A stretch of DNA of 64,000 bases from Hermatobates lingyangjiaoensis (Eukaryota; Arthropoda; Insecta; Hemiptera; Hermatobatidae): NCBI GenBank assembly GCA_026182355.1, contig JAPFBL010000368.1, positions 186,001 through 250,000 on the forward strand, in the 5' to 3' direction. The notes beneath the pieces are model-generated. The model did not search any database. It was not told the DNA's origin and was given only the letters and a program-made list of their open reading frames with translations. Made by a program: the position numbers and the translations under genes. How positions within the stretch are numbered: position 1 is the first letter of the stretch; every line of letters begins with the position of its first letter. Shown one piece after another: positions 32,527-43,969 of this stretch.

Positions 32527-33245
32527 TCTTATATTTTAAATAATAAACAAATATACAGTACAAGCCACTTATTTTCATAAATTATTGCCAAACTATCTGA
32601 TTTTTGTGATCAGATACGTCAAATATCTGAGACGTATTGTAAAATCTTAGTATCCTGTTTGAAAAAGAGATTGTATCGTTCGTTGTTACATTCTTTTTTT
32701 ATCTCTTTGAAAACAGATCTTGTAGCTTTCGTTATTATGTTATTTCGTGTCCAGTTAGATATGTGCCTGATGTCTACAATATCAGGCACATATTGTTGAT
32801 GTACCTGATGATGAACACTAAGTGTTCGAAACGGGTCGTCAAATAAATTCCTTCTGGTGACGACGTAATATATTACTTCAACAAATTTTATACTATCTGA
32901 AATATTTTAATAATAAAGCAAATAACAGTGGAAGCCACTTATTTTCTAAATTATTGCAAATGCCTGATTCTTTGTGATCCAGATACGTCAAATATCTAGA
33001 CGTATTGTAAAATCTTAGTATCCTGTTTGAAAAAGAGATTGTATCGTTCGTTGTTACATTCTTTTTTTATCTCTTTGAAAACAAATCTTGTAGCAAATTT
33101 ATTATTTATTTCGTGTCCAGTTGATTGTGCCTGATGTCTACAATATCAGGCACATATTGTTGATGTACCTGATGATGAACACTAAGTGTTCGAAACGGGT
33201 CGTCAAATAAATTCCTTCTGGTGACGACGTAATATATTTTCTTCA
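32527..33245 (+). repeat. Tandem duplication of a 370-base unit ending in a hammerhead-like motif
   Basis: Unit 1 (32527-32890) and unit 2 (32898-33245) share ACAGT..AAGCCACTTATTTT, AGATACGTCAAATATCT, GAAAAAGAGATTGTATCGTT, TGCCTGATGTCTACAATATC and the family B core CTGATGATGAACACTAAGTG followed by TTCGAAACGGGTC (cores at 32805 and 33169). A third start of the unit, without the end, is at 31387-31475. Confidence 0.9.
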
Positions 33246-33614
33246 CTTTTTATTGAAATTGTCATGGAAAAAATGTTTTATATAAGCATGGCTTATTGGG
33301 AAATATATAATACAAGTGGAGTTTGCATTTACAATACAAATTATACCACTAAAGTTGCTAGTATTATGAGGATAATTTAGAATATATAAAGTGGAATAAG
33401 GAAAGCTACGGAACTGAGCAGCTTGTTTTCAGGAAGTGAAAGTAAATAAATTACCGTGTAAGAGTAGAGAATGCTTGTTTAAAGGGCCAAAGAGGAAGTG
33501 ATAAGAGCGTTTAAAGGCTAAGGGAGTCTTTTAGTGCCTTTCAAAGGTCTAAAAGTGTAATTCAGCACCCGTTTATTTACGTATTTTTAAATAAGAGTTA
33601 CTATATTTTCTTCA

Positions 33615-33690
33615 CTCAAGTTAATTAGTGCTATACTGGCATCTTTAACAAGTACCTGATATTGTACAGGCTTGTGACGTCATGCTCGAA
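33615..33690 (-). mobile_element. SINE fragment
   Basis: Complement of the SINE middle: ACTCAAGTTAATTAGTGCTA, TTTAACAAGTACCTGATATT, GTACAGGCTTGTGACG. Confidence 0.55.
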
Positions 33691-33814
33691 AGAAGGGTTG
33701 GTTAAGAGTTAACATCTTTCAGATGAAATATTATATTTATAGTTATTATATTCACTAAAAACAAGGATTTATTTACTTTAAAGCCTTGTGTGTGTCAAGG
33801 GTGTGTCTATTTTC

Positions 33815-33874
33815 ACACACACTCACACAAACACACACACACACACAAACTCACTCACGCACGCACACACACAC

Positions 33875-33950
<76 letters not shown>
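33815..33950. repeat. (CA)n microsatellite
   Basis: About 65 nearly uninterrupted CA units. A second, shorter one is at 34190-34255 followed by (CAAA)n. Both give spurious His/Thr or Cys/Val open frames. Confidence 0.98.
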
Positions 33951-33951
<1 letters not shown>

Positions 33952-34189
33952 TTAACAAATTTACATGCATTTAACAAATATTATTAGTTACATATTACAT
34001 ACATTAAAATTGATTAAAATCTATTTGATTTATGAACAATATGAATTCATTTAATACTTCTTGTGTCACAAATTTGTCCATTGATGGTGGCCATAGGTAG
34101 TTAGAACTCAGTATAATTTTTTGCTTCATTGGTATTCTTTCTCTTGAAGCAATATATCAATAAATGGAGCATGTAGTTGCAATTGCTCG

Positions 34190-34200
34190 AAAAACACACA

Positions 34201-34243
<43 letters not shown>

Positions 34244-34270
34244 CACACACAAACAAACAAACAAACACAA
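34190..34270. repeat. (CA)n and (CAAA)n repeat
   Basis: CACACACACACC, CA repeats, then AAACAAACAAACAAACAC. Confidence 0.95.
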
Positions 34271-35384
34271 AAAAGTTTGTTATTGACACAGTGTACCATA
34301 CATAAGATTATTAAATTTACTTTAAAACCCCACCTGAGCTGATATAGTTAGAAACAGTCTGATACCTTTGTTTATGAAAACCAATGCAACTTAACAAAGA
34401 GAACTATGTGTTGAAAACACTTTGTTTTTATAAATGTTGTTTAAATAAAGGTTTTTAATTAATTAAATTAGTATTTAGAAGTATGTAAGCAGAGTATCGA
34501 CTGATAGTGTAGTGAATAAAGACAATATAAAAGAAATTCACATAGTTTTGTGTTCTTGACAATACTAAAATTGTTACGTCAAACGAAAGTGTTTGATCAA
34601 TCTTAAAATATAAGATTAGGCTAACCTCTAATACAGATAAAAGAATAGGTGAACGGTGTTGGTTACTGAGAGATGGTTTGCGTACCTGTTAGGACTATTC
34701 AAATATGACGAAAATGTAAATCAGAAACCATTATCTGCAGGTAACCGTCCGCGCATGCGTCAGCTACTTACGCTAAGACGTAGATAAAGGCAATATCAAA
34801 ACTTGCCAAGTATTAACAGAGTTATTATTTAACTTGAAATTGTTTCTTTATAAATAAGTGCCCAAAGTACTAAATTGGTTCTCGGGACTTAGGTTCAAGG
34901 TATTAACAATGAATTACCGATGTTTTCCAGAAAATTGTTCGGTATTATGAGAGCTAAAATAAATTTATTGAGATTTAGTAAAAAAGTATAAATAACACCG
35001 GAAAAGTATTTTCACAAAATATCAGATACCAGAAATCAAAAACCCACAATCAAAAAGTAAACAAACAAAATGTAATGTAAGGTAACAACATTGTACAGTT
35101 TGTCTAGTTGTTTTCGTTTGGTATATTGTGTTTTTGTTTTTTGTTGTTTCATGTTTTGTAGAGGTAATCTTTCTGAGTTACTTATAGTATTATTACTGTC
35201 GATAAATCGCTTTTAACTGTAATAATAATTTTATAAATACGCCTTCTATAAAGCAATAACTCGTATATTTTGTGTTCTGTTTTTTAATTTTGCGTATTTT
35301 GTTTTTGTTACCGATCTTTGATATTCTCTGAAGGTACTTTTCTGGTGCTATTTATAACATTACCAGTTTTCAATAATTTATTTT

Positions 35385-35427
35385 TAGCCCTGATAATGCT
35401 AAATAATTTTCGGCGAAACGTCGGCTA
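35385..35427 (+). ncRNA. Hammerhead ribozyme-like motif with best stem I
   Basis: TAGCC (35385-35389), CTGATAA (35390-35396; G8 of the core is A), extra T (35397), stem II GCT...GGC, GAA (35415-35417), palindrome ACGT (35418-35421), C (35422), GGCTA (35423-35427). TAGCC and GGCTA are perfectly complementary. The predicted cut follows GUC. No PLE coding remnant is next to it. The CTGATAA core change may reduce activity. Confidence 0.55.
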
Positions 35428-36324
35428 GGTATGAATTGTCATTCCTTTGGACCTATTCCTGGAGAACTAATTCAGTCATTTAAGCTATTGCTATTCTATG
35501 TTTATTGGTAAACATATTGCTTTCAGTATAACTTAAAATATCAAAAAGTATAAATAAAATCAAATTAATTGTAACAATTAGTTCATATTTAAACAGAGTT
35601 TTAAGACACTATCTTCTCTAAATGCCTTTAATTGGATTTCCAATTAACTTTTAACTTTGATTGAGAAAATTAAAGATTTGCATCTTTATCAGACCAAGGA
35701 TCAACGTTAATCGTTTGCTGACTCACAAATTTAAATATATTTAACACTAATTATAATTTAATTGCTTAATTAAAAAGTATACGATGATATTTTTTAATAA
35801 GCCAAGAAAAAATATCAATGTTTCACAGTTAATAAGAATTATAATTGTGAAAAATAAGATTTGTAATAAAAAAACAATTTTTTGCAAGTAATTGTTTGTG
35901 GAATTATTTTATAATTATATTTTCAGTTATTTATATTTATTATTTGTAATGACGTTATTTTATTAATTTTCTCTATTTTTAGTAATTTGATTCATTTTCT
36001 CCTTTCTAAAATCACCTTTTGCTTTACGTTACTTAATGAACTTCACAATTGTCCTCAGAAAAGTGTCTCTTACTTTTAAACTTCTATATTCAAAATAGAA
36101 TGTTTAATAATGATATCTGATTTTCAATAACTAGTTCCGCATATACATATTTTACCGAATTTTGTTTTGTAACAATTATTTTACTTATATTTTCAAATAT
36201 TCTTACCTGAGGATATCAACCTTTAGAAGTTCATAAAAAATGCATTACTTGTGGAATCTGATATAGCGTGGTATTTATTTATATTGGGGGAATTCAAAAA
36301 TTATGTATCCACACAAAAAAAAGT

Positions 36325-36475
36325 TCAATATGAAAACTAACAACGCGTTTCGAACACTTAGTGTTCTTCTTCAGGCTTACATCTAAAAAAAAATATACAT
36401 ATATGTTAGCTAAGAAGAACACTAAGTGTTCTTCTACATAAACACGTACTTTTTGAATTTTCCCAATATGTTCAT
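36325..36475. repeat. Family B tail pair, second half degraded
   Basis: Minus core with ACGCGT at about 36343-36348, GAACACTTAGTGTTC and CTGAAGA near 36366-36373; a second half motif (AGAAGAACACTAAGTGTTCT) at 36411-36431 lacks the GAAACGCG part. Confidence 0.65.
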
Positions 36476-37929
36476 AAAAAATACTGAAAAAACTTATGAA
36501 GGTAACCAGTTCAGTGTTGCTATTTCAAACTGAAAGATAGTTTATTATAAAAGTTTGATCAATAACCTTTTTCACTAGTATTATTCGATTTTTTTTTGAC
36601 CTACAGAGTTTTTCTAAGTGTTGAACAAAAAAAAAGAAACTTTTTTTTTATATTTACGAGTAGCATAATAGTTTTAATAACAAGATTTTCTAAACATACC
36701 TAGTTGAAGAAAATGCACATGAAATATTTATATTGAAATGGTTTATGGTCTTGTTCATAGAAGTTTATATGTTGACGAAGGAATTGCTGATCTATTATTT
36801 AAAGCAAGGATTGTATGTAAACTCAGTATGGAATCCCTTCTCTTTCCTATGAAAACCAAACAGATTACCTTGACTTATTCATGCATGGTTAATACGACTT
36901 CAAGTTAACGAGATAGACTCATAAATACTACAAGGAACAATGTAATGAAAAATCTATATAAGATTAATAATAAAATGAAATTATAAAACAATGCAAAGGT
37001 AGTTCCTATAACAAAACTCTTTGAGAAACCTCAAACCTGAATTGAATTTTCAGTTCATTTGTTATAATAATGTAAAGAACACTAACATTTTATAAAACTG
37101 TATGAAAAATCTGAAGTGGCCGATACTCAAATCTGTCTATAGAAGTGGAAAGGAAATAAATAAAAGAAAGGATTTGTTTGTATATTACTTAGAACTGACT
37201 CATGTCAAGTTATCTTTATGTTTTATCCATTATAGAAACAGAATTTTATAGAAAAATTTCCCTTCCAAATATTTTGTCACAAGTATACTCAGGCGCTATA
37301 AGTTATAGCAAGATGAAACTTTAACAGTAGATTTGTGTATGTCTAACTAAAAAACCTACGATTTGAATGGATTGGGAATTCAACGTAGAAGCAAAGTTAT
37401 GGACTTTTAAGCTTCATTACAGTTCTAAATTCAGTTTTAAATTCATTACACTTAAGCTTCCTTCGACTTGAGCTGTGTTTGGCTAGCTACACGGGTATAT
37501 CAACTAACAATATCTACTTCCTACGGTATCAGGCACCTAAAAATACATGTATATATTTAAAATAAATATATTTAATTTTTTCCCTAATGTATAAAACGTC
37601 AAGATAACTCGAAATGAGTCACTTCTAAGTAATGTACAGACAAAACCTGTATAGATATACTAGTACTTTTTGGTGTCTGGTAATGTAGCAAGTATGTATT
37701 TTTTGTTGATTTTAATTTGGTTTGCCTTTTTCATAATTTGCTTGCTTTAAAAAAATGAGACCTACCTACCCGAGTACTAAACAAGAAGTATGCCTTAGAA
37801 TAAAATCCAATTTAACCTCAGTATATAAAGCTTCAAAACGTAAAAGAAACTCCAGATCTAATGACAGTATGGACTGTACTAATATAATATTGTACTTATT
37901 GCACTGATACATACTACAATGTATAGTCC

Positions 37930-38035
37930 ATAGTATTTAGGACTACCAATGTAGAATCACCGATCAAACAAAAACCCGGTAAACAACTGAATTTATCACC
38001 CGCTAGGGGATCGGTTTAAACAATAAAAAAAATAA
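37930..38035 (+). mobile_element. SINE 3' fragment
   Basis: TTAGGACTACCAATGTAGAA, TCACCGATCAAACAAAAACC, TATCACCCGCTAGGGGATCG, GTTTAAACAATAAAA. The flank AGCAAAATAAGCCAAGAAAA is repeated, inverted, beside the reverse SINE at 38990, and directly after the SINE at 39660, so it probably belongs to the element's tail. Confidence 0.8.
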
Positions 38036-38959
38036 AAGCAAAATAAGCCAAGAAAACATTTTTGTTTTTTTCAAGGAGCTTTTAATCAAAAATATTCAAT
38101 GGGGAGTATTTTTTACCCCATAATCCAATAGTTTACAAAGTATTGGTTCCTATACATACAGTGTGTGATTGTACTCTACTAATGATAAAAAATGATATTT
38201 TCTACTATTCCATAATTTCTAATAATAGTTTGGAATACCATGTATCCTCTCTGAATTTTTGTAAAATATCAGTCAAAGAGAGGTACATCTGCTAGTTTAC
38301 TTTAAGTAAACATAACATCAAACTTTTGAGAACCAATTGGTTTTTTGTTTTATTTTTATTTAACTATCGTTATGAATTAGGATATACATTTTGGTTAAGT
38401 ATTCTTAACTTATAGATAATAATTTGTTTCATACAATAGCCATATTAAATTAAAAATATATAATAGTATAAATATATTTTTAACAATATATTTTAAAATT
38501 TTACGGTATCACCAAAAGATTGGATTAAAAGTGATATAAAGTTCTGTTTGAGTATAAAGTTCGATGTTTAAAGATCAGCCTAAAAGAACAGTGTTTTTCC
38601 ACGGCAAAAATATTTTTATTCTTATATATTATTAACAAATATATCTTGGAACTTGCAATCTTGAAACATATCAACTTCTATAGTATTTACACAAATATTG
38701 AATGTACTTAATTTCACCTCCCGGAAAACATCATTATTAATATATTTAGTTTACTTTAGTACTTTAAAACGTAAAAATTATGGTAAACAACCTGCAAATA
38801 TGTTTCTTTCATGATTGTTATTTAGAGCAGGCATAAGAAATGAGTATGTGTGTTTTAAGAAGCAACAGGTTACCCTTGAAATAGTATAATTTTTATAAAT
38901 TTAGTGCAATAAAAATCATTAATAGTTTGGCCTACATGTAGCTAGATACAATAAAAACA

Positions 38960-39298
38960 AAAATGTTTTCTTGGCTTATTTTGCTTCTATTTTTTTTATT
39001 GTTTAAACCGATCCCCTAGCGGGTGATAAATTCAGTTGTTTACGGGTTTTTGTTTGATCTGTGATTCTACATTGGGAGTCCTAAATTTTGTCTAGCTCAA
39101 GTGCATTTCGAGTAGCGATCTTTAACGAGTACCTGACATCGTACAGGCTTGGGATTGATGGCTTAACATCTTCTCTGAGGGACAACAGATTTATTCACCT
39201 CTCGCGTGAATAAATCGAGGGCCAGGTGGGAGTCAATCCCCGGACTACCAGCCCACAAGCGAGTACGTTAACCACTGAGCTAACTTGGCCCTTATTAT
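38960..39298 (-). mobile_element. SINE, full-length reverse copy
   Basis: Complement of GGGCCAAGTTAGCTCAGTGG at the right end, second-promoter-like block CAATCCCCGGACTACCAGCC, CTCGCGTGAATAAATCGAGG, core GACGTTAAGCC-like complement (GATGGCTTAACATCTTC), tail GTGATTCTACATTGGGAGTC. Poly-A/T rich tail at the left. Confidence 0.9.
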
Positions 39299-39659
39299 CA
39301 AACGGTACTTTACTGTGATTATTTGAATAATTATAAATCTTTAATTTCATCATTTGAAAAAGGGGAGGCATGACTAAGGCTTCTCACAAAACATTTTATA
39401 CAACTATTTTATACCTATGTGTTCATTCTCCTTTTGTTCGAAAAACGTCGACGTTGGATTAAATTTTGTGGGTAGAGACTTAGGGTCTCTTCTCCTTGTT
39501 CTAATGGTGGGCAAATACACAATAAATGAGTGCATGGCTCGTGAATCTTTAATTTATCAGGAGGACACAAAATTATAATTTAGGGTTAATGTATCCTTCA
39601 AAAATTTTCTTCCATATTGTACTTTCAGCGACTATTCTATTTCCTTAAAAGCAAAATAG

Positions 39660-39985
39660 AGGGTCCAGGCTAGCTCAGTGGTTAACGTACTCACCTCTGG
39701 GCTGGTAGTACGGGGTTTCTTTCCCCACCTGGCCCTCGATTTATTCAAGTGGGAGCTTGAATTGTCCCTCGGAGAGGATGTTAAGCCATCGGTCCCGAGC
39801 CTGTACGATCTTAGGTACTCGTTAAAGATTCCTATTCTAATTCCACTCGAGTTAGGCAAAATTTAGAACTCCTAATGTAGAATCACTGATCAAACAAAAA
39901 CCCTGTAAACGACTGAAATTATCACCCGGAAGGAAATCGGTTTAAACAATAAAACAAGAAGCAAAATGAGCCAAGAAAAAAATTA
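39660..39985 (+). mobile_element. SINE, full-length plus copy
   Basis: Head AGGCTAGCTCAGTGGTTAAC, GGGTTTCTTTCCCCACCTGG (altered B box), GGCCCTCGATTTATTCAAGT, core GATGTTAAGCCATCGGTCCC, tail AGAATCACTGATCAAACAAA, CGGTTTAAACAATAAAACAA. Lies 360 bases from, and inverted to, the copy at 38960-39298. Confidence 0.9.
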
Positions 39986-40799
39986 ACTAAGTTTTTATTT
40001 TTTTGCTACTTTTTTCCAACTTATGTATTGATTTATCTTTAAAATAACTTTTAAAAATACTATTGTTCAGCACTATGTACATATTGTGTAATGGACTTTT
40101 AGTGTTACAAAATAATTCAAGCTTTTCAGTTCTCTAGTTTATGATTACTAGAGCAACTTTTTTACTTTTATTTAAAAAAAAAAAAAAGAATGATATTATG
40201 TCTTGAATAAAGCTTAAATAAATAAGGAAGATTAAACAGACAATGGGAAGAGAGGTATGAACGCTTAGATTAGCATCAAGTTAACGTGTGTAAGTTAGAG
40301 AAGAGACAAGCTTATGAATCTGGAATGCAGTAAAAGAGTTTTTGATTTAACAGCGTTGACTCATTACAAACAACCTTTCACCGTCAATGGGTATTTTGAA
40401 AGTTTAAAGACGTTTAAATATTTAAATGTTGAAGAAGGATGGTAGCTTCATTAAGACACCTTGCACCTTCGTCTTAATAGAAACTAGTTCTTGTTTTAAT
40501 ATATTTTCTTCACACTACTTTCTTAATGCTGAGTCATGGGTCTGCTCTGTGAATTAGTTTATTCAGACCTCCTTTTTGACTATAACAGCTAAATTATTTA
40601 TTGCGCTATTGTTATTTCATGTCACTTACATTTTAATATCATTCAGAATATATTTTCAAACTTCAAACATCACTTAGAATAGTAAATGGTCGTATATAAT
40701 AATCAATGATAAAATACATAAATAATAGTGTTGAAGCACAGTCAACAATTATAAGCAAAGGACAAATATTTGAATTATAATCTGTAATATGTTTATTTT

Positions 40800-41214
40800 T
40801 CATATGTATATATAAAAAAATTTCACATAAACACGTGAAATAACAATCAATGACCAAACCACAATATGAAATGAGAAAAGGAGGCTATGATCTTTCAACC
40901 GTGGCAAGTGGTCTTCGTCAGAGTCAAAAACCCAACTGAAACACTTAGCTGTCACTAAGAGGGTTGACAACTGGTGAATAGTTTTGTACTCTTTCTTACT
41001 GTACTCCTTTGTTTCCCTAAACATCCCTTTTTGGACATTTGTCCTTTCCTACACTTTCGCCATTTATAATACCACTCTTCCTCCCTCTCTTCTTAACCCC
41101 TCACCAGATGTTTTCTGCATCTAGTATTTCAGTTGGGTTTTTGACTCTGACGAAGACCACTTGCTACGGTTGAAAGATCTTAGTCTTTTTTTTCCTCTTT
41201 CATGTTATGGTTTG

Positions 41215-41249
<35 letters not shown>

Positions 41250-41250
41250 C
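40800..41250. repeat. Family A tail pair, wide spacing
   Basis: Minus core at about 40882-40924 and plus core at 41143-41185 (CTGACGA, A, GACCAC...ACGGTT, GAA, AGATCT, T, AGTC). The 200 bases between them include the upstream tail words CTCACCAGATGTTTTCTGCA of the plus copy. (TA)n at 41217-41247. Confidence 0.8.
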
Positions 41251-41385
41251 TTCAGCTACTCAAAGGGACTACTTCTACCCGATGACGACGACTGTCGAAA
41301 TATCGTTGTGAGTCTTTTGTGTGTGTCTTTATTTGTTTTTCTCTTTCATGTGTTAACTATATACGTGTATATATATATCGTTAAA
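41250..41385 (+). repeat. Family F tail with hammerhead-like motif
   Basis: GCTTCAGCTACTCAAAGGGA, then CCGATGA (about 41279), C, GAC-GACT-GTC, GAA, ATAT, C. The same tail stands at 15835-15945, including the end TTTTGTGTGTGTCTTTATTT. Confidence 0.55.
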
Positions 41386-41519
41386 TAACGCCCCATATTT
41401 TCTTACATAATTTCTCCAATTTACTGAGTTCCTTCCTCGTCTCTTCATTAAAACTATAAAGCTTATCACCAATATTGTTAGTCGACATGTTTCGAATGTA
41501 CCACATTCATCATCAGGAA
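41385..41519 (-). pseudogene. Penelope-like N-terminal fragment preceded by a hammerhead-like motif
   Basis: Minus strand: the motif at 41519-41481 is followed by a weak frame reading FNEETRKELSKLEKLCKKIW (41460-41395) and then KYGALFN-like words before TA-rich DNA. It shows the order hammerhead, N-terminal coding start, (TA)n in one orientation. Frames are broken. Confidence 0.5.
41481..41519 (-). ncRNA. Hammerhead ribozyme-like motif, family G
   Basis: TTC, CTGATGA (41510-41516), extra T, stem II GAATGT-GGT-ACATTC (perfect 6 bp), GAA (41491-41493), palindrome ACATGT (41485-41490), C, GAC. Stem I pairs only two bases next to the core. Same palindrome as at 3915, 25552 and 26425. Confidence 0.5.
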
Positions 41520-42164
41520 AATAATGAGAATAATAGTAGGATTGTTAGTTTATATATATATAGAGGTGGATTACTATTGGAATGTTCATAGGACATCGCC
41601 CTTGGATCAGGGAGCATTATGGGGGCTTAAGTTTGGTTGGTTGGACTCACCTACGATATGGCTAATCAGGGTCGGTCTGTTAGAAAATAGTTTTAAAATT
41701 TTACAAGAACTATTAAGTTGAATGTTTATGGCTGACTGCTGTTCTTGAATTATTAGAAGGAATAATAATTCAAGAAAGACATTTCTATATGAGATAATAG
41801 TTTAGTAATGCAAACAGAAATTGGAAACTGTTTACATTTCCTTTAAATTGAAATGTTTGCATTAAGTTGGTAGCTGTTATTATGTACTAGTTTGACTGGA
41901 GTTGACTGAGCGGAAAATGGTTGGCCGGCTATAGGCTTTGCGGTTGAAAGGGACTTGTTTCATACGGTCCTCTAAATTACCGTCTCGATTTCTTTGAACC
42001 CCGCCCTTACTAGTCACTTTCAACAATTACGACATTAAACAGAGTAAAGAAACCTGAATAACGCCACAACGAACAGCTGATGATTAATAAACTAAAACAA
42101 CATCGATAAAGAGAAAGAGCCTGCTTTTTCACGCTTGGCTGGTCTCCAAAATATTATATTTATT

Positions 42165-42420
42165 TGTTTACGTTTATCAAGAGCTATGCAAGTAGTTATT
42201 ATGTCATATTTACTTATGATTAGAGAGGAAAAGGAACACTAAGTCTATCACTCACACAACACGTTTCGACCACTTAGTGTTCATCGTCAGGTTACATCTC
42301 CTCACTGAAGCAGATCACATCCTTGCAAAAGACGTTGTGGAATTAAATCGTTTGTATGTAGAAGACTTACTGCTTCTTTCCCTCTCTAATCATTGTTACG
42401 TTTAAATATAGTTAATGGGT
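42165..42420 (-). repeat. Family B tail with hammerhead-like motif
   Basis: Minus core: CTGACGA (near 42288-42294), T, GAACACTAAGTGGTC, GAAACGTG. Flanks AAGAGCTATGCAAGTAGTTA and TTAGAGAGGAAAAGGAACAC recur at 44.28 kb, 100% recognisable over 200 bases, so the two loci are sister copies. Confidence 0.75.
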
Positions 42421-42424
42421 TAGT

Positions 42425-42535
42425 TCCACTGAGGTTAGTAATATTAGAATTAGTAGTAATACTGCCCATCACACCTCGTAAATTCGAATTTACGAAGTAT
42501 GACGGACCGTATTACTACTAATTCTAATTGCTACG
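42425..42535. repeat. Foldback related to those at 24.9 and 57.2 kb
   Basis: CCACTGAGGTTAGTAATATT leads into arms AGAATTAGTAGTAATACTGC / CGTATTACTACTAATTCTAA meeting at CGTAAATTCGAATTTACGAA. The word CATACCTCGTAA or its relative (CACACCTCGTAA) is shared by all three foldbacks. Confidence 0.85.
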
Positions 42536-42927
42536 TTTGTTTGCAAAACCCTAACTTCTCAGTTCTTAACTTTATTGCTATTTTTGTTGCAGAAATAGTG
42601 TCTTATTTATAATTTGGTATTCATATAATTTTTGGCAGTCAAATTACTTGGTTGATTTTACATTAAGATTACATTAAGTTCTAAATTTTACCTTAACTAT
42701 ATTTGTTAGAGTAGGGTATATAAATAAATAGCAGACATCAACCAGATACATGATCAACAGCATACGTTATGAATAGATATCACGAACAAGATTTATCAGT
42801 TCTCATATAAAACTAGAGTTAAATATAACTGTTTAGTTAATATAAATTTTGCGAAACAGTAGTCCACCTCATATCTAAAAGCGATGCCATATTGATGGAA
42901 CTGTGAATCTACGGGTGAAATACAAGG

Positions 42928-43160
42928 AAACTAGCTGATCTACCCGGAATTGCCTGGTGTGATACCAAGCTGTTTGTAGAGATTGTCTAAATATGAGCGG
43001 TAGATCTCAAAAAAGGACCATGATCAAAATAAAAAGATCGTATTTAGTTCCACCGAAAAAAGTTATATAAGATTCATATGTTTCTTTGTATCTAAATGTC
43101 TCCAGTTTTATTTCCATAGCAGACAGACAGACAAACTTTGTATTTTATATATGTACAGAT
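42928..43160 (+). mobile_element. Probable RTE-type non-LTR 3' end, copy 2
   Basis: Matches 14412-14640 in order: AGCTGATCTACCCGGAATTG, GGTAGATCTCAAAAAAGGAC, ATATGTTTCTTTGTATCTAA, AGACAGACAGACAAACTTTG then TATATATG. It ends about 80 bases before the acceptor of cyclase exon B. Confidence 0.5.
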
Positions 43161-43241
43161 TATACGATTTTTATTAAAGATTTCCAGCTCATTTTTAAAA
43201 AACTTATAGTTTTCAATATTCAAAAAACTGTATTTTTTCAG

Positions 43242-43322
43242 GTATGAGAAAATTGTTTGTGCAACAGGAAGATACTTTGCCGAGTTTTTACAAAATGTGG
43301 ACAATATTCATTTACAAATGAG
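43242..43322 (+). CDS. Gyc88E-like: Atypical soluble guanylate cyclase, HNOB-domain exon B (heme-ligand histidine)
   Basis: An 81-base exon encoding YEKIVCATGRYFAEFLQNVD then NIHLQMR. It continues the HNOB domain: known family members read GYD..L.VLG....EFLQNLDNLH in this place. The histidine of DNIH aligns with His105 of vertebrate beta-1, the proximal ligand of the heme iron, so heme binding should be kept. The acceptor is TTTTTTCAG ending at 43241 and the donor GTATAA starts at 43323. Both junctions are phase 2; the last two bases (AG) join the A of the next exon to give arginine, followed by YAYPKM. It is flanked tightly by mobile DNA: a probable RTE-type 3' end stops about 80 bases upstream and a Penelope-like fragment begins about 50 bases after the donor. 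Confidence 0.9.
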
Positions 43323-43375
43323 GTATAAACATGTTTATTTACTTATGCTGTATTTTATTATGTAACAAGATATAT

Positions 43376-43800
43376 CTAATAATGATTTTAATATAGTGTT
43401 TTCTAATCGTAATAACGTGGGTAATATGTTAATAAAAAACTCTCCCAGCGAATTGGAGTCCGCTGGTATTTATAAAATTCCGTGCAAAAATTGCCATAAA
43501 ATTTATATTGGTCAAACTGGTAAATCATTAAAAACACGTGTAAAACAACACCAATATAACGTAAGTAGACAGGAAAAAAGTAGTGCCTTATTCTTGCATA
43601 TAAAAAATGAAAATCATCATATTGATTGGACACGAGCTAAATTTATTACCTATGAAAAATCAATGTTGTTAAGAAATATTATTGAATCGTCTCTAATTAA
43701 ATTTAATAGATCTAATATTATAAACATTAGTAACGGTCTCTTCAAACTTGGTACTTTTGTTATGAGGGCAATAGTCTCTTCTAAGAGGGTTGACAGCTAG
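43376..43800 (+). pseudogene. Penelope-like GIY-YIG endonuclease fragment
   Basis: Open frame from NDFNIVFSNRNNVGNMLIKN through SPSELESAGIYKIPCKNCHK, IYIGQTGKSLKTRVKQHQYN and LRNIIESSLIKFNRSNI to a stop at 43800. GIYKIPC..C...YIGQTGKSL.TR is an intact GIY-YIG core with the arginine of the family. It is the least damaged nuclease here, but the RT is absent because the copy is 5'-truncated about 50 bases after the donor of cyclase exon B. It is only distantly related to the copies at 4.1 and 9.9 kb, so at least two PLE lineages are present. Its 3' tail carries hammerhead-like motif family A at 43970-44012. Confidence 0.85.
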
Positions 43801-43969
43801 CGGGTAGTTTTTTACTTTTTCTTACTGTACTCCTTTGTTTCCCCAAACATCCCTTTCTGGACATTAGTCCTTTCTTGCGCTTTCACCCTTTTAAAATACT
43901 ACTCTTCCCTCCCACTCTTCTCAACTCCTCACCAGATGTTTTCTGCATCTAGTGTTCAGTTGGGTTTTT

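Larger units (their letters stand above)
34280..37925. other. Mostly featureless intron
   Basis: AT-rich apart from the hammerhead-like motif at 35385 and the tail pair at 36325. No coding exon recognised. Confidence 0.5.
17398..43241 (+). other. Intron of the guanylate cyclase gene (about 25.8 kb)
   Basis: Bounded by the GTAAGT donor of exon A and the TTTTTTCAG acceptor of exon B, with matching phase 2 on each side. It is filled with SINEs, a mariner-like relic, minisatellites, CA repeats and Penelope-like fragments listed separately. No other host coding exon was recognised inside it. Confidence 0.85.

Noticed and set aside
33786..33987. Open frames rich in His/Thr
   Set aside because: They are translations of the (CA)n microsatellite in two frames.
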